Below, piece by piece: positions 27,258-36,956 of a stretch of 64,000 nt of DNA. Origin of the DNA: Flavobacteriales bacterium. Lineage in GTDB: Bacteria > Bacteroidota > Bacteroidia > Flavobacteriales_D > Crocinitomicaceae. The notes below the pieces were generated by a model. It was not told the origin of the DNA. It saw nothing but the letters and a program-made list of their open reading frames with translations, and ran no database searches. Position 1 is the stretch's first letter; each line of letters begins with the position of its first letter. The stretch covers positions 118,781-182,780 of the forward strand of contig CANHOA010000001.1 of the NCBI GenBank assembly GCA_947462255.1. Reading direction: 5' to 3'. Made by a program: the position numbers and the translations under genes.

Positions 27258-28469
27258 TTATTCTCTTACGAGAAATTTCGCGGTGAAAAAGGAAAATAGA
27301 ATGCCTGTTGCAATTAATACCATCATTGAAGTAAATACCTCAAGAAAATTCACCTGAATAGGAAATGGTAATCCCCCTCCCGGTATCGTTATTAAACTAT
27401 ATTTTAACTGCAGAATACAAATGCCTAGGCCAACCAACACCCCTAAAAAAATGCCAGATCCTGATATTAAAACACCTTCAAAAAAGAATATTGAAAAAAC
27501 ATTTTTCTTAGTTAAACCAATACTTTTAAGCACACTAATACTTTCTTTTTTCTCTAAATAAATCATTGTAATTGACGCTACCAAATTAAATACGGCCAAA
27601 AGAAAAATGAATAATAAAATAAGCAAGACAATTAACTTTTCGCTTTTACTGGTTTTGTAAATCAACTCGTTTTTTTCCGCATTCGTTTTAACAATAAAAT
27701 TATCTCCTAGCAGTTTTTCAATTTGACCTTTTATTTTCTCATTGTCCTCGCCGGATTTTGGTTGAATATAGATGTGTGTTAGTTGATCCTCAAGATTGAG
27801 TAAGTTTTTCACAAAATACAAGTTGGCTAGAACAACTGACTCATTCGTTTCTTTATTGTAATTAATGATTCCATTAATATTGAAAGGTGTTTGAAAAAAT
27901 GGGTTTTTCCCTAATTTTAATTTTATGTTGTTTTTTGGGGCGTAAATTATAATATTGTCTGATTCAGCACTAACATTACTAAGCGATAAATTATTGGCAA
28001 GACCGGCTCCAATTAGCCCGAAATTATTTTCTTCTTGTTCATCTTGGGGAAGAAGTGGCTTTCCCAAAATTAAATGGTCTTTTTGGTGAATATTAATCAT
28101 CTCCAAAAATTGTAATTCAACCCCCATTATAGTGGCATTCACCCATTTCTCTTCATTACGTAAAATCACCGTTTCTTCTATGCCTTTAGAAATACGTGAT
28201 AGACCTTTTAAATTGGATAACTTTATCCAAGGGACTTGATTTTCAATCATCGTTTTCCCCTTACTTGGCGTAATTATTACGCCTTGGTCAAATTCCGTAT
28301 ACAAATCACCAATCATCGATTCGATGCCGTTAAATGATGACAATAATATAATCATTGCGGCGGAAATAACCATAACCCCCATTACAGAAATACGCGTAAT
28401 AATAGTTACGGCTTGACGCTTGTTTTTAGAAAACAAATACCTAAGCGCTATGTAGAAGGGAACTTTAAT
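27258..28469 (-). CDS. LolC/LolE-like FtsX-family permease, apparent ATT start
   Basis: 403 residues if read from ATT at 28469. An inner-membrane ABC permease of the FtsX type. Lol proteins release lipoproteins for transport to the outer membrane. Four membrane segments: about 30-50, 278-305, 325-350 and 370-392, with a periplasmic domain between the first two, as in LolC/E. The N-terminus VPFYIALRYLFSKNKRQAV matches the conserved family start (PFYIAxRYL). This lies upstream of the first conventional start, TTG at 28436, and no ATG is in frame, since a TAA sits a few codons further upstream. The reading overlaps the rbfA stop by 5 bases. Annotation from 28436 (392 aa) would lose the conserved start. 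The cognate ATPase LolD is not in the window. Confidence 0.85.
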   Translation of the reverse strand: MKVPFYIALRYLFSKNKRQAVTIITRISVMGVMVISAAMIILLSSFNGIESMIGDLYTEFDQGVIITPSKGKTMIENQVPWIKLSNLKGLSRISKGIEETVILRNEEKWVNATIMGVELQFLEMINIHQKDHLILGKPLLPQDEQEENNFGLIGAGLANNLSLSNVSAESDNIIIYAPKNNIKLKLGKNPFFQTPFNINGIINYNKETNESVVLANLYFVKNLLNLEDQLTHIYIQPKSGEDNEKIKGQIEKLLGDNFIVKTNAEKNELIYKTSKSEKLIVLLILLFIFLLAVFNLVASITMIYLEKKESISVLKSIGLTKKNVFSIFFFEGVLISGSGIFLGVLVGLGICILQLKYSLITIPGGGLPFPIQVNFLEVFTSMMVLIATGILFSFFTAKFLVRE

Positions 28470-28806
28470 TATTGTCTTTTAGAAGTTCATTAATTTTGCT
28501 AGCATATTCCATTGAATCATCAATATAAAAGGTAAGAGTAGGTATTTTTCGAAGATTTTTTAGGCGTTGGCCTATTATCCCCCTTACTTTTCCTTGATTT
28601 ATTTGAATTGATTTTAATACTTCCTCTGGACTAGGATGCGCATAAATACTTAGGTAGCACCTCGCAAGCGATAGGTCTTTGGTTATTCTCACCACCGTTA
28701 CAGACACCATGGCGCCTAAACATATTTCTGCAGAAAGTCGCTGAAATAAAACGCCTAATTCCCCTTGGATTGCAGCTTCAATTTTTTGTTGTCTTACACT
28801 ACTCAT
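28465..28806 (-). CDS. rbfA: Ribosome-binding factor A
   Basis: 113 residues. It binds the 30S subunit during late 16S rRNA maturation and cold adaptation. KH-like fold with typical elements: RQQKIEAAIQGELGVLFQR start, VSVTVVRITKDLSLARCYLSIY, and the end IPTLTFYIDDSMEYASKINELL with the conserved DxSxE(Y) pattern. It overlaps the following permease gene. In Bacteroidota rbfA-permease is a recurrent pair. A perfect -7 element ends only 5 bases before the ATG. Confidence 0.95.
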   Translation of the reverse strand: MSSVRQQKIEAAIQGELGVLFQRLSAEICLGAMVSVTVVRITKDLSLARCYLSIYAHPSPEEVLKSIQINQGKVRGIIGQRLKNLRKIPTLTFYIDDSMEYASKINELLKDNN

Positions 28807-28810
28807 AAAG

Positions 28811-28818
28811 CAAAGTTA
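28811..28818 (-). promoter_or_regulatory. -7 element of rbfA, implying a leaderless mRNA
   Basis: Minus strand TAACTTTG ends 4 bases before the rbfA ATG (28806). The transcription start would fall at or next to the initiating A. No clear -33 element is seen. Confidence 0.45.
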
Positions 28819-28838
28819 AGAAACTTAGGTGCTACTAA

Positions 28839-28868
28839 TTGAAAAACAAGTATACAAATGTATCTTTG
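28839..28868 (+). promoter_or_regulatory. Promoter of the ABC exporter gene
   Basis: TTG at 28839-28841, 19 bases, TATCTTTG at 28861-28868: an excellent Bacteroidota promoter. It places the start near 28873, which excludes the upstream GTG (28829) as start codon and leaves only a few bases before TTG 28877. Confidence 0.6.
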
Positions 28869-28876
28869 TTGTTAAA

Positions 28877-30721
28877 TTGTCTGCTTTAAAACAAATATAT
28901 AGGTATACCTTCAGGTATAAAGGCGTCGCTCTTCTGGTGGTGTTGTGTAATTTATTATTTGTCGTCTTCAATTTACTTTCACTTGTTTTATTTATACCAG
29001 TACTTCAATTAATTTTCAGAAAACCAGAAGAAATTACTCCGGTAAGTGCACCGCTATGGGATAGTTCTTTTGGTGGCTTATTTTCTTATGTAAAGGATTG
29101 GTATAATTTTACCATGTATGACTTGGTTTCACAAAATCCAAAAGAGGCCCTATTATTCGTTTGCATTACTGTCATGTTCGCTTTTTTCTTCAAGAATCTA
29201 TTTCGTTATGGAGCGGTGTATTTTCAATCGCAATTAAGAATGGCAGTTGTTAGGGATGTACGAGATAAATTATTTGAAAAAATTCTTGTTTTGCCTTTGG
29301 CTTACTATTCTAATGAAAGAAAAGGAGATTTGATGGCTAGAATGAATAGTGATGTTGGGGAGGTAGAAATTGCAGTTGTCAGTATGTTAGAGCTTTTGTT
29401 TCGAGAACCAATTGCAGTCGCCATAAATATTGTATCACTTGTCTATCTTAGCCCGGAACTGACCTTGATTTCATTATTTTTATTGCCTATCTCGGCGTTC
29501 GTTATTTCTAGCATCGGAAAAAGTTTAAAAAGAACTGCAAAGGCAGGGCAAGAGCAAACCGGACTGCTTTTTTCTGCAATGGAAGAGGCTTTGTCTGGAA
29601 TACGTATTATTAAAGCATTTAATGCAAATGGATTCATATTAAAAGGATTCAAGAAAATTAATCTTACTCATCAAAAGCTTATTACAAAAACGTTTCGAAA
29701 AAAAGATCTTTCCCCACTCCTCAACGAAACCTTAGGCGCAATGGTAATGCTTTGTTTGGTTTGGTTTGGCGGCGGGCTGATTTTGGATAATAAAGGTGCT
29801 GGACTAACTGGTGAAGTATTTATGACTTTTATTATTGTTTTCTCTCAACTACTTCGGCCTATTCAGGGCATCTCTTCTTCGATTGCGAACATGACCAAAG
29901 CAAAGGTTTCTTTAGATAGAATTAATGATATTATCCAAGAAGACGAAAAAATAGTTGAAAAAGAAAATGCAGTAAGAATAGATGACGTAACATTGGGGGT
30001 AGAATATAAAAACGTATCGTTCCGTTACGGACAAGAAAGCATCCTAAAATCCATCGATCTTTCTGTAAAAAAGGGGAGCACTATCGCCTTAGTCGGTGAA
30101 TCTGGCAGCGGGAAATCAACCATGATGGATTTATTGCCTCGTTTTTACGATGTGGAATCAGGAGAAATAACAATTGACGGACTTAACATAAAAGACTTAG
30201 CCATTCATTCATTAAGAAATTTAATTGGTATCGTTTCTCAGGAATCGATTTTATTTAATTCAAGTATTACAGAAAATATTGCCTTCGGTGATGAGAATCC
30301 GTCACAAGAAAAGGTGATAAAAGCAGCAAAAAATGCTAATGCTTACGACTTTATTATGGAGTTAGAAAATGGTTTTGACACCATAATTGGAGAGCGAGGG
30401 AATAAACTTTCTGGGGGCCAAAAACAACGATTAAGCATTGCACGAGCAATTTATTTAGACCCTAAAATATTAATCTTGGATGAGGCCACTTCTGCATTAG
30501 ATACAGAATCAGAACAACTTGTTCAGGAAGCATTAGAGCGAATCATGATCGGAAAAACCACCTTTATTATCGCTCATCGATTAAGTACAATTATCAATGC
30601 AGAGCAAATCATCGTTTTATCTAAAGGTGAGATTGTGGAGCGTGGTAATCACCAAGATTTGCTAAAACAAAATGGTTTTTATGCAAAATTTTGTTCGCTT
30701 CAAGGAATAAACAGTAAATAA
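28877..30721 (+). CDS. ABC exporter, fused permease-ATPase (MsbA-like)
   Basis: 614 residues; homodimeric lipid/drug-type exporter. Six membrane helices over about 1-330, then the nucleotide-binding domain: Walker A GESGSGKST, Q-loop VSQESILFN, signature LSGGQKQR, Walker B ILILDEATSALD and the H-loop IIAHRLST. Best related in plan to MsbA (lipid A flippase) and similar exporters, but substrate cannot be read from the sequence. I start at TTG 28877 (MSALKQIYRYTFRYKG) because the promoter occupies the upstream part of the reading frame. No ATG is available nearby. Divergent from rbfA. Confidence 0.88.
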   Translation: MSALKQIYRYTFRYKGVALLVVLCNLLFVVFNLLSLVLFIPVLQLIFRKPEEITPVSAPLWDSSFGGLFSYVKDWYNFTMYDLVSQNPKEALLFVCITVMFAFFFKNLFRYGAVYFQSQLRMAVVRDVRDKLFEKILVLPLAYYSNERKGDLMARMNSDVGEVEIAVVSMLELLFREPIAVAINIVSLVYLSPELTLISLFLLPISAFVISSIGKSLKRTAKAGQEQTGLLFSAMEEALSGIRIIKAFNANGFILKGFKKINLTHQKLITKTFRKKDLSPLLNETLGAMVMLCLVWFGGGLILDNKGAGLTGEVFMTFIIVFSQLLRPIQGISSSIANMTKAKVSLDRINDIIQEDEKIVEKENAVRIDDVTLGVEYKNVSFRYGQESILKSIDLSVKKGSTIALVGESGSGKSTMMDLLPRFYDVESGEITIDGLNIKDLAIHSLRNLIGIVSQESILFNSSITENIAFGDENPSQEKVIKAAKNANAYDFIMELENGFDTIIGERGNKLSGGQKQRLSIARAIYLDPKILILDEATSALDTESEQLVQEALERIMIGKTTFIIAHRLSTIINAEQIIVLSKGEIVERGNHQDLLKQNGFYAKFCSLQGINSK

Positions 30722-30769
30722 ACCCATAAAAACGACAACGTTTTGCTATAAATTGCGTTATAAAATCCC

Positions 30770-33157
30770 ATGCGTGCTGCCCTATACCCGTATTTATTAA
30801 TCCTCTTTGTAATTCTTCTATTTACGAGGGTTCATGGGCAATTAATTACAAATACAGCTCAGCCACCTCAAAGCTTGGTTCAAAACGTATTGTTAGGACA
30901 AGGTGTTACGGTTTCGAACATTATGTTTAATGGCAGTAATGCTGCCATTGGCTCATTTACCGCTGCAGGTACAAACCTCGGAATAAACCAAGGGCTTGTG
31001 ATGACTACCGGAACAGTATTAAATAACGGTTCTGGACCACATGGCCCAAATAACCTGCCGAGTTGCGGAATGGATAATAATATCGGGGGATCAGGATTAC
31101 TATCTAATCTTATTGGTAATACACCAACCTATAATGCTGCGATTTTAGAATTTGACTTCATTCCCTTTTCAGACACGGTTAAATTTAAATATGTATTCGG
31201 TTCAGATGAATACCCTGAATTCGCTCCACCTAACAACTCAGGATATAATGACGTCTTTGGGTTTTTTATTTCTGGTCCAGGAATAGTGGGCATGCAAAAT
31301 ATTGCTAAGCTTCCAAATAATGGTGGTATTGTCTCTATAAATAATGTCAATGCAATTACCAATCCTCAATACTTTAATGCCAATGGAGATGGTAATATGG
31401 CGCCATATAATAGTTCACCATTATATATTCAGTATGATGGCTTTACAGAGGTGCTTGAGGCTATTTCTCAAGTTCAATGTGGGCAGACTTATCATTTAAT
31501 AATCGCGATTGCTGATGTGGGAGATGGAAGTTGGGATTCGGGAATATTCCTAGAAGCGAATAGCCTGAGCTCTATAACTCCCGTAAGCATTTCATATGCT
31601 ATGTCTCAACAAGTTTATCAAGATCCTGCGTGGATGGCTGAGGGATGTGTGACGAGCACGGTCACCATACAAAGAAGTAATAACATCAACACGGCTTTAA
31701 CCATTCCCATTGTCATCAGTGGCACAGCCCAAAACATGCTTGACTATTCCGGAATACCTAACAACATAACTTTTCCCGCTGGTCAAAGCTCGGTTTCTTT
31801 CACGATTAATCCATTAGCTGATAATCTATCCGAAGGATTAGAAAGTATAATTATGAGTTTTGGTGTAACAGATCCTTGTGGAAATCTAACCCCAATTCCA
31901 CTTACCCTTTTCATTCAGGATGTAATGCCTTTAGTCTTATCTCTTCCGGACACTACGGTTCTTTGTCCTGGTAATGCCGTTAGTCTTACGCCAACATTAT
32001 CTGGAGGCATTCCCCCATACACGTACTTATGGAGCACTGGAGCAAGCACAAATTCTATTTCAATTGTTGCTAATTCATCCTCTACCGTGTATCTTATGAT
32101 TAATGATAATTGTTCTGGACAAACTATTTCTGATTCTGCCATTATTACTGTTCCTGTTTATGCTCCCTTATCACTAAGCGTTTCAAATGATATTGTTGAA
32201 ATTTGTCCTTACTTGCCTCAAACACTCTATGCATACCCATCTGGAGGTGCTGGGTCGTATAGCTTCACTTGGAAAAAAAATAATAGTGTTGTGGGAACAT
32301 TAGATAGCTTGATTGTGAACCCTTCGGCAACAAGTGTTTATGTCGTTACAGTTGTCGATAATTGTGGGGAAACGGTATCTGATACGATTACCTATACCAT
32401 CTCTAGTCCTCCATTATTGGTGAGCACAAGCCCTGTCATTAAAATTTGTATCGGTGATAGTGCATACATATCCGCAAGTGCAACTGGGGGCTATGGTAAT
32501 TATTATTTTTTATGGCCCTTAACTGGAGAAACGAGTACAGGTATTTGGGTACATCCCACCACTAGCTCGGTCTACCAAGTGATCGTTTCCGATGAATGCC
32601 AATCCTTTACTGTCAGCGGTTTTTGTCAGGTTCTTGTTGTTAAGCCCGTGGCTGATTTTATGGTTATGAGTAATTCAATTACTGAAGGATTACCTATTTC
32701 ATTCTTGAACCAGACTCAAAATGGCTATGGCTATACTTGGTTATTTGGTGATGGCGGGACATCATACGATATTCACCCTGTGCATACTTATGTCTCTGAA
32801 GGCACTTATTATGTTACCTTATTTGCAACAGACATCAACGGTTGTAAGGACAGTATAACCAAGCCGATTTTCATTCAAGAAGAACTTTATATTTATATCC
32901 CAAATACTTTTATCCCGGATGAAAATAGAATCAACGATGTTTTCTCTGGTTCTTTTGTCGGGGTAGAATGGATTAAAATAGACGTTTTTAACCGATGGGG
33001 TGAACTTGTATTTAGCTCGGAAGATTTAGACTTTTCCTGGGATGGAAAATACCAGGGAGTAGATTGTCAAAGCGGTGTGTATACCTGGAAACTTTTTTAT
33101 AGACCTAATAATCTTCAAGAGTTATTAATGATGGGCCATGTTAATATTATTCGATAA
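30770..33157 (+). CDS. T9SS type B protein with choice-of-anchor L domain
   Basis: 795 residues; surface or secreted. Signal peptide to about 23 (RVHGQ). Choice-of-anchor L domain about 45-265 (LEFDFIPFSDTVKFKYVFGS, then DVFGFFISGPG). A Calx-beta-like stretch (about 285-385), Ig-like repeats (about 390-625), a PKD domain with WLFGDGGTSYDIHPVHTYVSEGTY (about 650-690), and a C-terminal type B (gliding-motility-associated) sorting domain: IYIPNTFIPDENRINDVF through GHVNIIR. Preceded by a weak AAAACG/CGTTTT hairpin at 30729-30744. Ligand unknown. Confidence 0.92.
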   Translation: MRAALYPYLLILFVILLFTRVHGQLITNTAQPPQSLVQNVLLGQGVTVSNIMFNGSNAAIGSFTAAGTNLGINQGLVMTTGTVLNNGSGPHGPNNLPSCGMDNNIGGSGLLSNLIGNTPTYNAAILEFDFIPFSDTVKFKYVFGSDEYPEFAPPNNSGYNDVFGFFISGPGIVGMQNIAKLPNNGGIVSINNVNAITNPQYFNANGDGNMAPYNSSPLYIQYDGFTEVLEAISQVQCGQTYHLIIAIADVGDGSWDSGIFLEANSLSSITPVSISYAMSQQVYQDPAWMAEGCVTSTVTIQRSNNINTALTIPIVISGTAQNMLDYSGIPNNITFPAGQSSVSFTINPLADNLSEGLESIIMSFGVTDPCGNLTPIPLTLFIQDVMPLVLSLPDTTVLCPGNAVSLTPTLSGGIPPYTYLWSTGASTNSISIVANSSSTVYLMINDNCSGQTISDSAIITVPVYAPLSLSVSNDIVEICPYLPQTLYAYPSGGAGSYSFTWKKNNSVVGTLDSLIVNPSATSVYVVTVVDNCGETVSDTITYTISSPPLLVSTSPVIKICIGDSAYISASATGGYGNYYFLWPLTGETSTGIWVHPTTSSVYQVIVSDECQSFTVSGFCQVLVVKPVADFMVMSNSITEGLPISFLNQTQNGYGYTWLFGDGGTSYDIHPVHTYVSEGTYYVTLFATDINGCKDSITKPIFIQEELYIYIPNTFIPDENRINDVFSGSFVGVEWIKIDVFNRWGELVFSSEDLDFSWDGKYQGVDCQSGVYTWKLFYRPNNLQELLMMGHVNIIR

Positions 33158-33163
33158 AGCAAG

Positions 33164-33193
33164 TTGCCCTTTGTTGCTTTAATCGTAATTTTG
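33164..33193 (+). promoter_or_regulatory. Promoter of lepA
   Basis: TTG at 33164-33166, 19 bases, TAATTTTG at 33186-33193. The lepA ATG is at 33201, so the leader is at most a few bases. The -33 lies within an AAAGCAA/TTGCTTT hairpin following the upstream gene. Confidence 0.6.
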
Positions 33194-33200
33194 CATCTGT

Positions 33201-34997
33201 ATGAAAAACATTCGAAATTTTTGCATTATTGCGCATATTGATCACGGAAAAAGCACCTTAGCAGATCGGCTACTTCAAACAACGGGGACTATTTCCGACA
33301 GGGACATGAAAGCGCAAGCCCTTGACGATATGGATTTGGAGCGAGAGCGTGGAATTACGATTAAGAGTCATGCTATTCAAATGAATTACTCAAAAGACGG
33401 GCAGGACTATATTCTTAATTTAATTGACACACCCGGCCACGTTGATTTTTCATACGAAGTTTCTCGTTCAATTGCCGCCTGTGAAGGAGCGCTGTTAATC
33501 GTTGATGCCTCTCAAGGAATAGAAGCACAAACTATTTCTAATTTATATTTAGCCTTAGAACATGACTTGGAAATTATTCCCATTTTAAATAAAATGGATT
33601 TACCTGGGGCCATGCCTGAAGAAGTTTCTGATCAAATAATTGAATTAATCGGATGTGATGTAAGCGAAATTATTCAAGCTTCAGGAAAAACCGGATTAGG
33701 TGTGGAGGAAATTCTTTCAGCCGTAATTAATCGTATTCCGGCACCCAAGGGTGATGAAAATGCACCACTCCAAGCTATGATTTTTGATTCTGTATTTAAT
33801 TCGTTTAGAGGAATTATTGCCTATTATAGAATTCGAAATGGGGTTATCAAAAAGGGTCAAAAGATTCGTTTTATGAATTCTGGTAGAGATTATAATGCCG
33901 ATGAAATTGGGATTCTAAAAATGGAGTTGTCGCCTAGAAAAGAAGTTCGTGCTGGAGATGTTGGCTATATTATTTCCGGTATCAAACAGGCGAATGAAGT
34001 TAAAGTTGGCGACACCATTACCGGATCTGAAAACCCTTGTGAAATCGCTATAAAAGGTTTTGAAGACGTTAAACCAATGGTTTTTGCTGGTATTTATCCT
34101 GTGGATACAGAAGATTATGAAGAACTAAGGTATTCCATGGAAAAATTACAGCTTAATGATTCCTCCTTGATTTTTGAACCTGAGTCTTCACAAGCACTCG
34201 GATTTGGTTTTCGATGTGGGTTTTTGGGAATGTTGCACATGGAAATTATTCAAGAGCGACTTGAAAGAGAATTCAATATGACCGTTATAACAACCGTTCC
34301 GAATGTTTCCTACAAGTCCTATATGAAAAAGGACCCCGACAAGATGATGATTGTCAATAATCCATCTGAATTGCCAGACCCATCTGGAATGGATCGAATT
34401 GAAGAGCCATACATTTCAGCTCAAGTTATTACCAAAACAGAATACGTTGGGTCAATAATGACACTATGTATAGAAAAACGAGGCGAGTTAAAAAACCAAG
34501 TTTATTTAACCCAAGATCGTGTTGAAATCTCTTTTGAGATGCCATTAGCCGAAATTGTATTCGATTTTTATGATCGACTGAAGTCTGTGTCTCGTGGCTA
34601 TGCCTCATTTGATTATCATCCGATTGGCTACCGAGAATCTGATTTAATTAAATTAGATTTAATGTTAAATGCTGAGCAAGTTGATGCGCTTTCTGCTTTA
34701 GTACATAGGAGTAATGCCTTTGATTTAGGGAAAAGAATCTGTATAAAATTAAAAGAGTTGATCCCTCGCCAACAGTTCGAAATTCCGATTCAAGCGGCAA
34801 TTGGAGCAAAAATCATTGCCCGTGAAACCATAAAAGCATTAAGAAAAGATGTTACTGCTAAATGTTACGGTGGTGATATTTCCAGAAAAAGGAAATTATT
34901 AGAGAAACAAAAAGAAGGTAAAAAAAGAATGCGACAAGTGGGGCGTGTAGAAGTTCCTCAAGAAGCTTTTCTTGCAGTATTAAAACTTAACGATTAA
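33201..34997 (+). CDS. lepA: Elongation factor 4 (LepA)
   Basis: 598 residues; ribosome-associated GTPase that acts in initiation/back-translocation and 30S assembly. G1 is AHIDHGKST (11-19), switch II region [16 protein letters not shown]4 NKMDLP, and the LepA-specific C-terminal domain end with [37 protein letters not shown]. Full length for the family. Followed after 4 bases by the cytochrome b-like gene, so probably the head of a four-gene transcript (lepA, cytochrome b-like, cytochrome c, hflX). Confidence 0.97.
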   Translation: MKNIRNFCIIAHIDHGKSTLADRLLQTTGTISDRDMKAQALDDMDLERERGITIKSHAIQMNYSKDGQDYILNLIDTPGHVDFSYEVSRSIAACEGALLIVDASQGIEAQTISNLYLALEHDLEIIPILNKMDLPGAMPEEVSDQIIELIGCDVSEIIQASGKTGLGVEEILSAVINRIPAPKGDENAPLQAMIFDSVFNSFRGIIAYYRIRNGVIKKGQKIRFMNSGRDYNADEIGILKMELSPRKEVRAGDVGYIISGIKQANEVKVGDTITGSENPCEIAIKGFEDVKPMVFAGIYPVDTEDYEELRYSMEKLQLNDSSLIFEPESSQALGFGFRCGFLGMLHMEIIQERLEREFNMTVITTVPNVSYKSYMKKDPDKMMIVNNPSELPDPSGMDRIEEPYISAQVITKTEYVGSIMTLCIEKRGELKNQVYLTQDRVEISFEMPLAEIVFDFYDRLKSVSRGYASFDYHPIGYRESDLIKLDLMLNAEQVDALSALVHRSNAFDLGKRICIKLKELIPRQQFEIPIQAAIGAKIIARETIKALRKDVTAKCYGGDISRKRKLLEKQKEGKKRMRQVGRVEVPQEAFLAVLKLND

Positions 34998-35001
34998 ACA
35001 A

Positions 35002-35430
35002 ATGGATATTATCAATCACTTACACTCAGGATTAAGGTGGGTTGCCCTAATCTTATTAATTTGGGCTATTGCCAATGCCTTTTCAGCTAAACACTTTGAA
35101 AAAAAGCATAAAATGGTTAATCTATTTGCCATGGTGACCCTTCACATTCAATTGGTAATCGGATTGATTCAATACTTCACGTCCGCGAAAGTGCAATTTT
35201 CCGAAGGATGGATGCAAAATCCATTGCTCCGTTTTTATGGCATGGAACATTTGGCCGGTATGTTATTGGCCATTATTTTAATAACCATCGGATACAGCAA
35301 AGCGAAAAGAAAAGAAAATGATGCGGATAAATTTAAAGTGATCCGCTTATTTTATTCGATAGGATTAATCATAATTCTATTATCTATTCCTTGGCCATTT
35401 AGGGCTAATCTTGGTGGAGGATGGATCTAA
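35002..35430 (+). CDS. Four-helix cytochrome b-like membrane protein
   Basis: 142 residues with four membrane helices (about 12-28, 45-65, 80-100, 117-135). Histidines placed for possible haem binding occur in HSGLRW (residue 7), HIQLVIGL (about 53) and MEHLAGM (about 80). The pattern matches small proteins labelled cytochrome b in Bacteroidota, but haem binding is unproven. It overlaps the cytochrome c lipoprotein gene by 10 bases, which suggests a membrane-bound electron-transfer pair (inference). Confidence 0.75.
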   Translation: MDIINHLHSGLRWVALILLIWAIANAFSAKHFEKKHKMVNLFAMVTLHIQLVIGLIQYFTSAKVQFSEGWMQNPLLRFYGMEHLAGMLLAIILITIGYSKAKRKENDADKFKVIRLFYSIGLIIILLSIPWPFRANLGGGWI

Positions 35431-35750
35431 AGATTATTTATATCTGTTCTAGCTTACTTTTATTAGTAAGTTGCTCTTCATCTGGCGATAATGTTAAACC
35501 TGGGACACCAGAAACCCCAGAAGTAGCGGGTGAAAATTTATTCATTATGCATTGTGCAGCTTGCCATGGTGATGACGGAAAATTAGGTGCTTCGGGAGCG
35601 AAAGATTTAACCGCGTCAAGATTAGGTGATGCAGCACTCACTAAAATAATTACAGAAGGAAAAAATGGGATGCCGCCGATGAAAGAATTACTTGGAAATA
35701 ACGAAAACATACAGTTGGTTATTAATCATGTTAAAAAATTAAGACATTGA
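35421..35750 (+). CDS. Lipid-anchored class I cytochrome c
   Basis: 109 residues. Lipobox LLLLVSC with Cys 18, a short flexible Thr/Pro-rich linker, then a mono-haem domain with C45-A-A-C48-H49 and a probable axial Met in GMPPMKEL (about 88). It should sit on the periplasmic face of a membrane and shuttle electrons. Overlap with the cytochrome b-like gene on one side and with hflX on the other (4 bases) indicates one transcript. Confidence 0.9.
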   Translation: MDLKIIYICSSLLLLVSCSSSGDNVKPGTPETPEVAGENLFIMHCAACHGDDGKLGASGAKDLTASRLGDAALTKIITEGKNGMPPMKELLGNNENIQLVINHVKKLRH

Positions 35751-36934
35751 CAGAAGGATATGACACGTCCGTGCCGAATGAAGAAGCTTGTGTTTTAGTT
35801 GGTGTTATCAGCGCAGATATAACCGAGGCAATTGCCATTGAATATTTAGACGAACTTTCCTTCTTGGCAGAAACAGCTGGCGCTACCACACAACGCACCT
35901 TCATGCAACGATTGCCCTTTCCTAATCCAAAGACCTATGTTGGCAAAGGTAAATTAGAGGAAATCAGAGAATATATTAAAGCAAGCGATATTGAATTGGT
36001 TATTTTCGACGATGAGTTATCGCCATCACAACTTCGAAATATAGAACGAGAATTAGAATGCAAAGTGCTGGATAGGCCGATACTTATTCTTGATATATTC
36101 GCAAGTCGGGCCAGCAGTTTCCATTCTAAAACACAGGTAGAATTAGCGCAGCTTCAATACATGCTGCCAAGATTAACACGCATGTGGACCCACCTCGAGC
36201 GTCAAAAAGGAGGAATTGGTCTTCGAGGGCCCGGCGAATCGCAAATTGAAACAGATAGGAGAATTATTCAAATGCGGATTTCGTTAATGAAAGAACGGCT
36301 CCAAGACATTGATAAGCAAATGACTATTCAGCGAGGAAATCGTGGGCAACTGGTGCGTGTAGCACTTGTTGGATATACCAATGTTGGGAAGAGCACACTT
36401 ATGAACTTGTTGGCTAAATCTGATGTGTTTGCTGAAAACAAACTCTTTGCAACCTTAGATACTACGGTAAGAAAAGTAGTAATAGAAAACCTCCCCTTCT
36501 TACTCACCGATACGGTTGGATTCATTCGAAAATTACCACATCAGTTAGTCGAGTCTTTTAAATCTACATTAGATGAAGTGCGGGAGGCTGATATTCTCGT
36601 ACATGTTTTAGATCTATCACATCCAAACTTTGAAGAGCAGTTTAATGTTGTGAATGAAACGCTTCATGAAATTGATAATACAGAAAAACCCAGTATTCTT
36701 GTGTTTAATAAAATTGACGCTTTTGCACCAATAGAATTAGATGGTGATGAAGGCGAGACGATTAATAGCATCGAAATTCTTAAAAAATCGTGGATGGCTA
36801 AAATGCAAAAAACTAAGTGTGTTTTTATTTCTGCAACCGAAAAAGACAATATTGAGGAGTTGAAATCTGTAATTTATGAAGAGGTAAAGTCGGTTTTTAG
36901 CATCCGCTACCCCTACAGTAATTTCCTTTATTAA
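35747..36934 (+). CDS. hflX: Ribosome-associated GTPase HflX
   Basis: 395 residues. Splits or rescues stalled 70S ribosomes under stress. The N-terminal HflX domain contains FPNPKTYVGKGKLEEI and the glycine-rich GGIGLRGPGESQIETDRR, followed by the G domain with G1 GYTNVGKST (about 207), DTVGFIRKLPHQLVESFKSTLDEV, and NKID. Start is TTG at 35747, which overlaps the upstream TGA (ATTGA), a coupling arrangement. Ends 22 bases before a bidirectional terminator. Confidence 0.94.
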   Translation: MTEGYDTSVPNEEACVLVGVISADITEAIAIEYLDELSFLAETAGATTQRTFMQRLPFPNPKTYVGKGKLEEIREYIKASDIELVIFDDELSPSQLRNIERELECKVLDRPILILDIFASRASSFHSKTQVELAQLQYMLPRLTRMWTHLERQKGGIGLRGPGESQIETDRRIIQMRISLMKERLQDIDKQMTIQRGNRGQLVRVALVGYTNVGKSTLMNLLAKSDVFAENKLFATLDTTVRKVVIENLPFLLTDTVGFIRKLPHQLVESFKSTLDEVREADILVHVLDLSHPNFEEQFNVVNETLHEIDNTEKPSILVFNKIDAFAPIELDGDEGETINSIEILKKSWMAKMQKTKCVFISATEKDNIEELKSVIYEEVKSVFSIRYPYSNFLY

Positions 36935-36956
36935 TAAAAACCGAATCGTATTAAAC

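Noticed and set aside
28829..28876. GTG start for the ABC exporter at 28829
   Set aside because: The stretch contains a well-formed promoter (TTG-N19-TATCTTTG), and the 16 extra residues do not look like part of an exporter.
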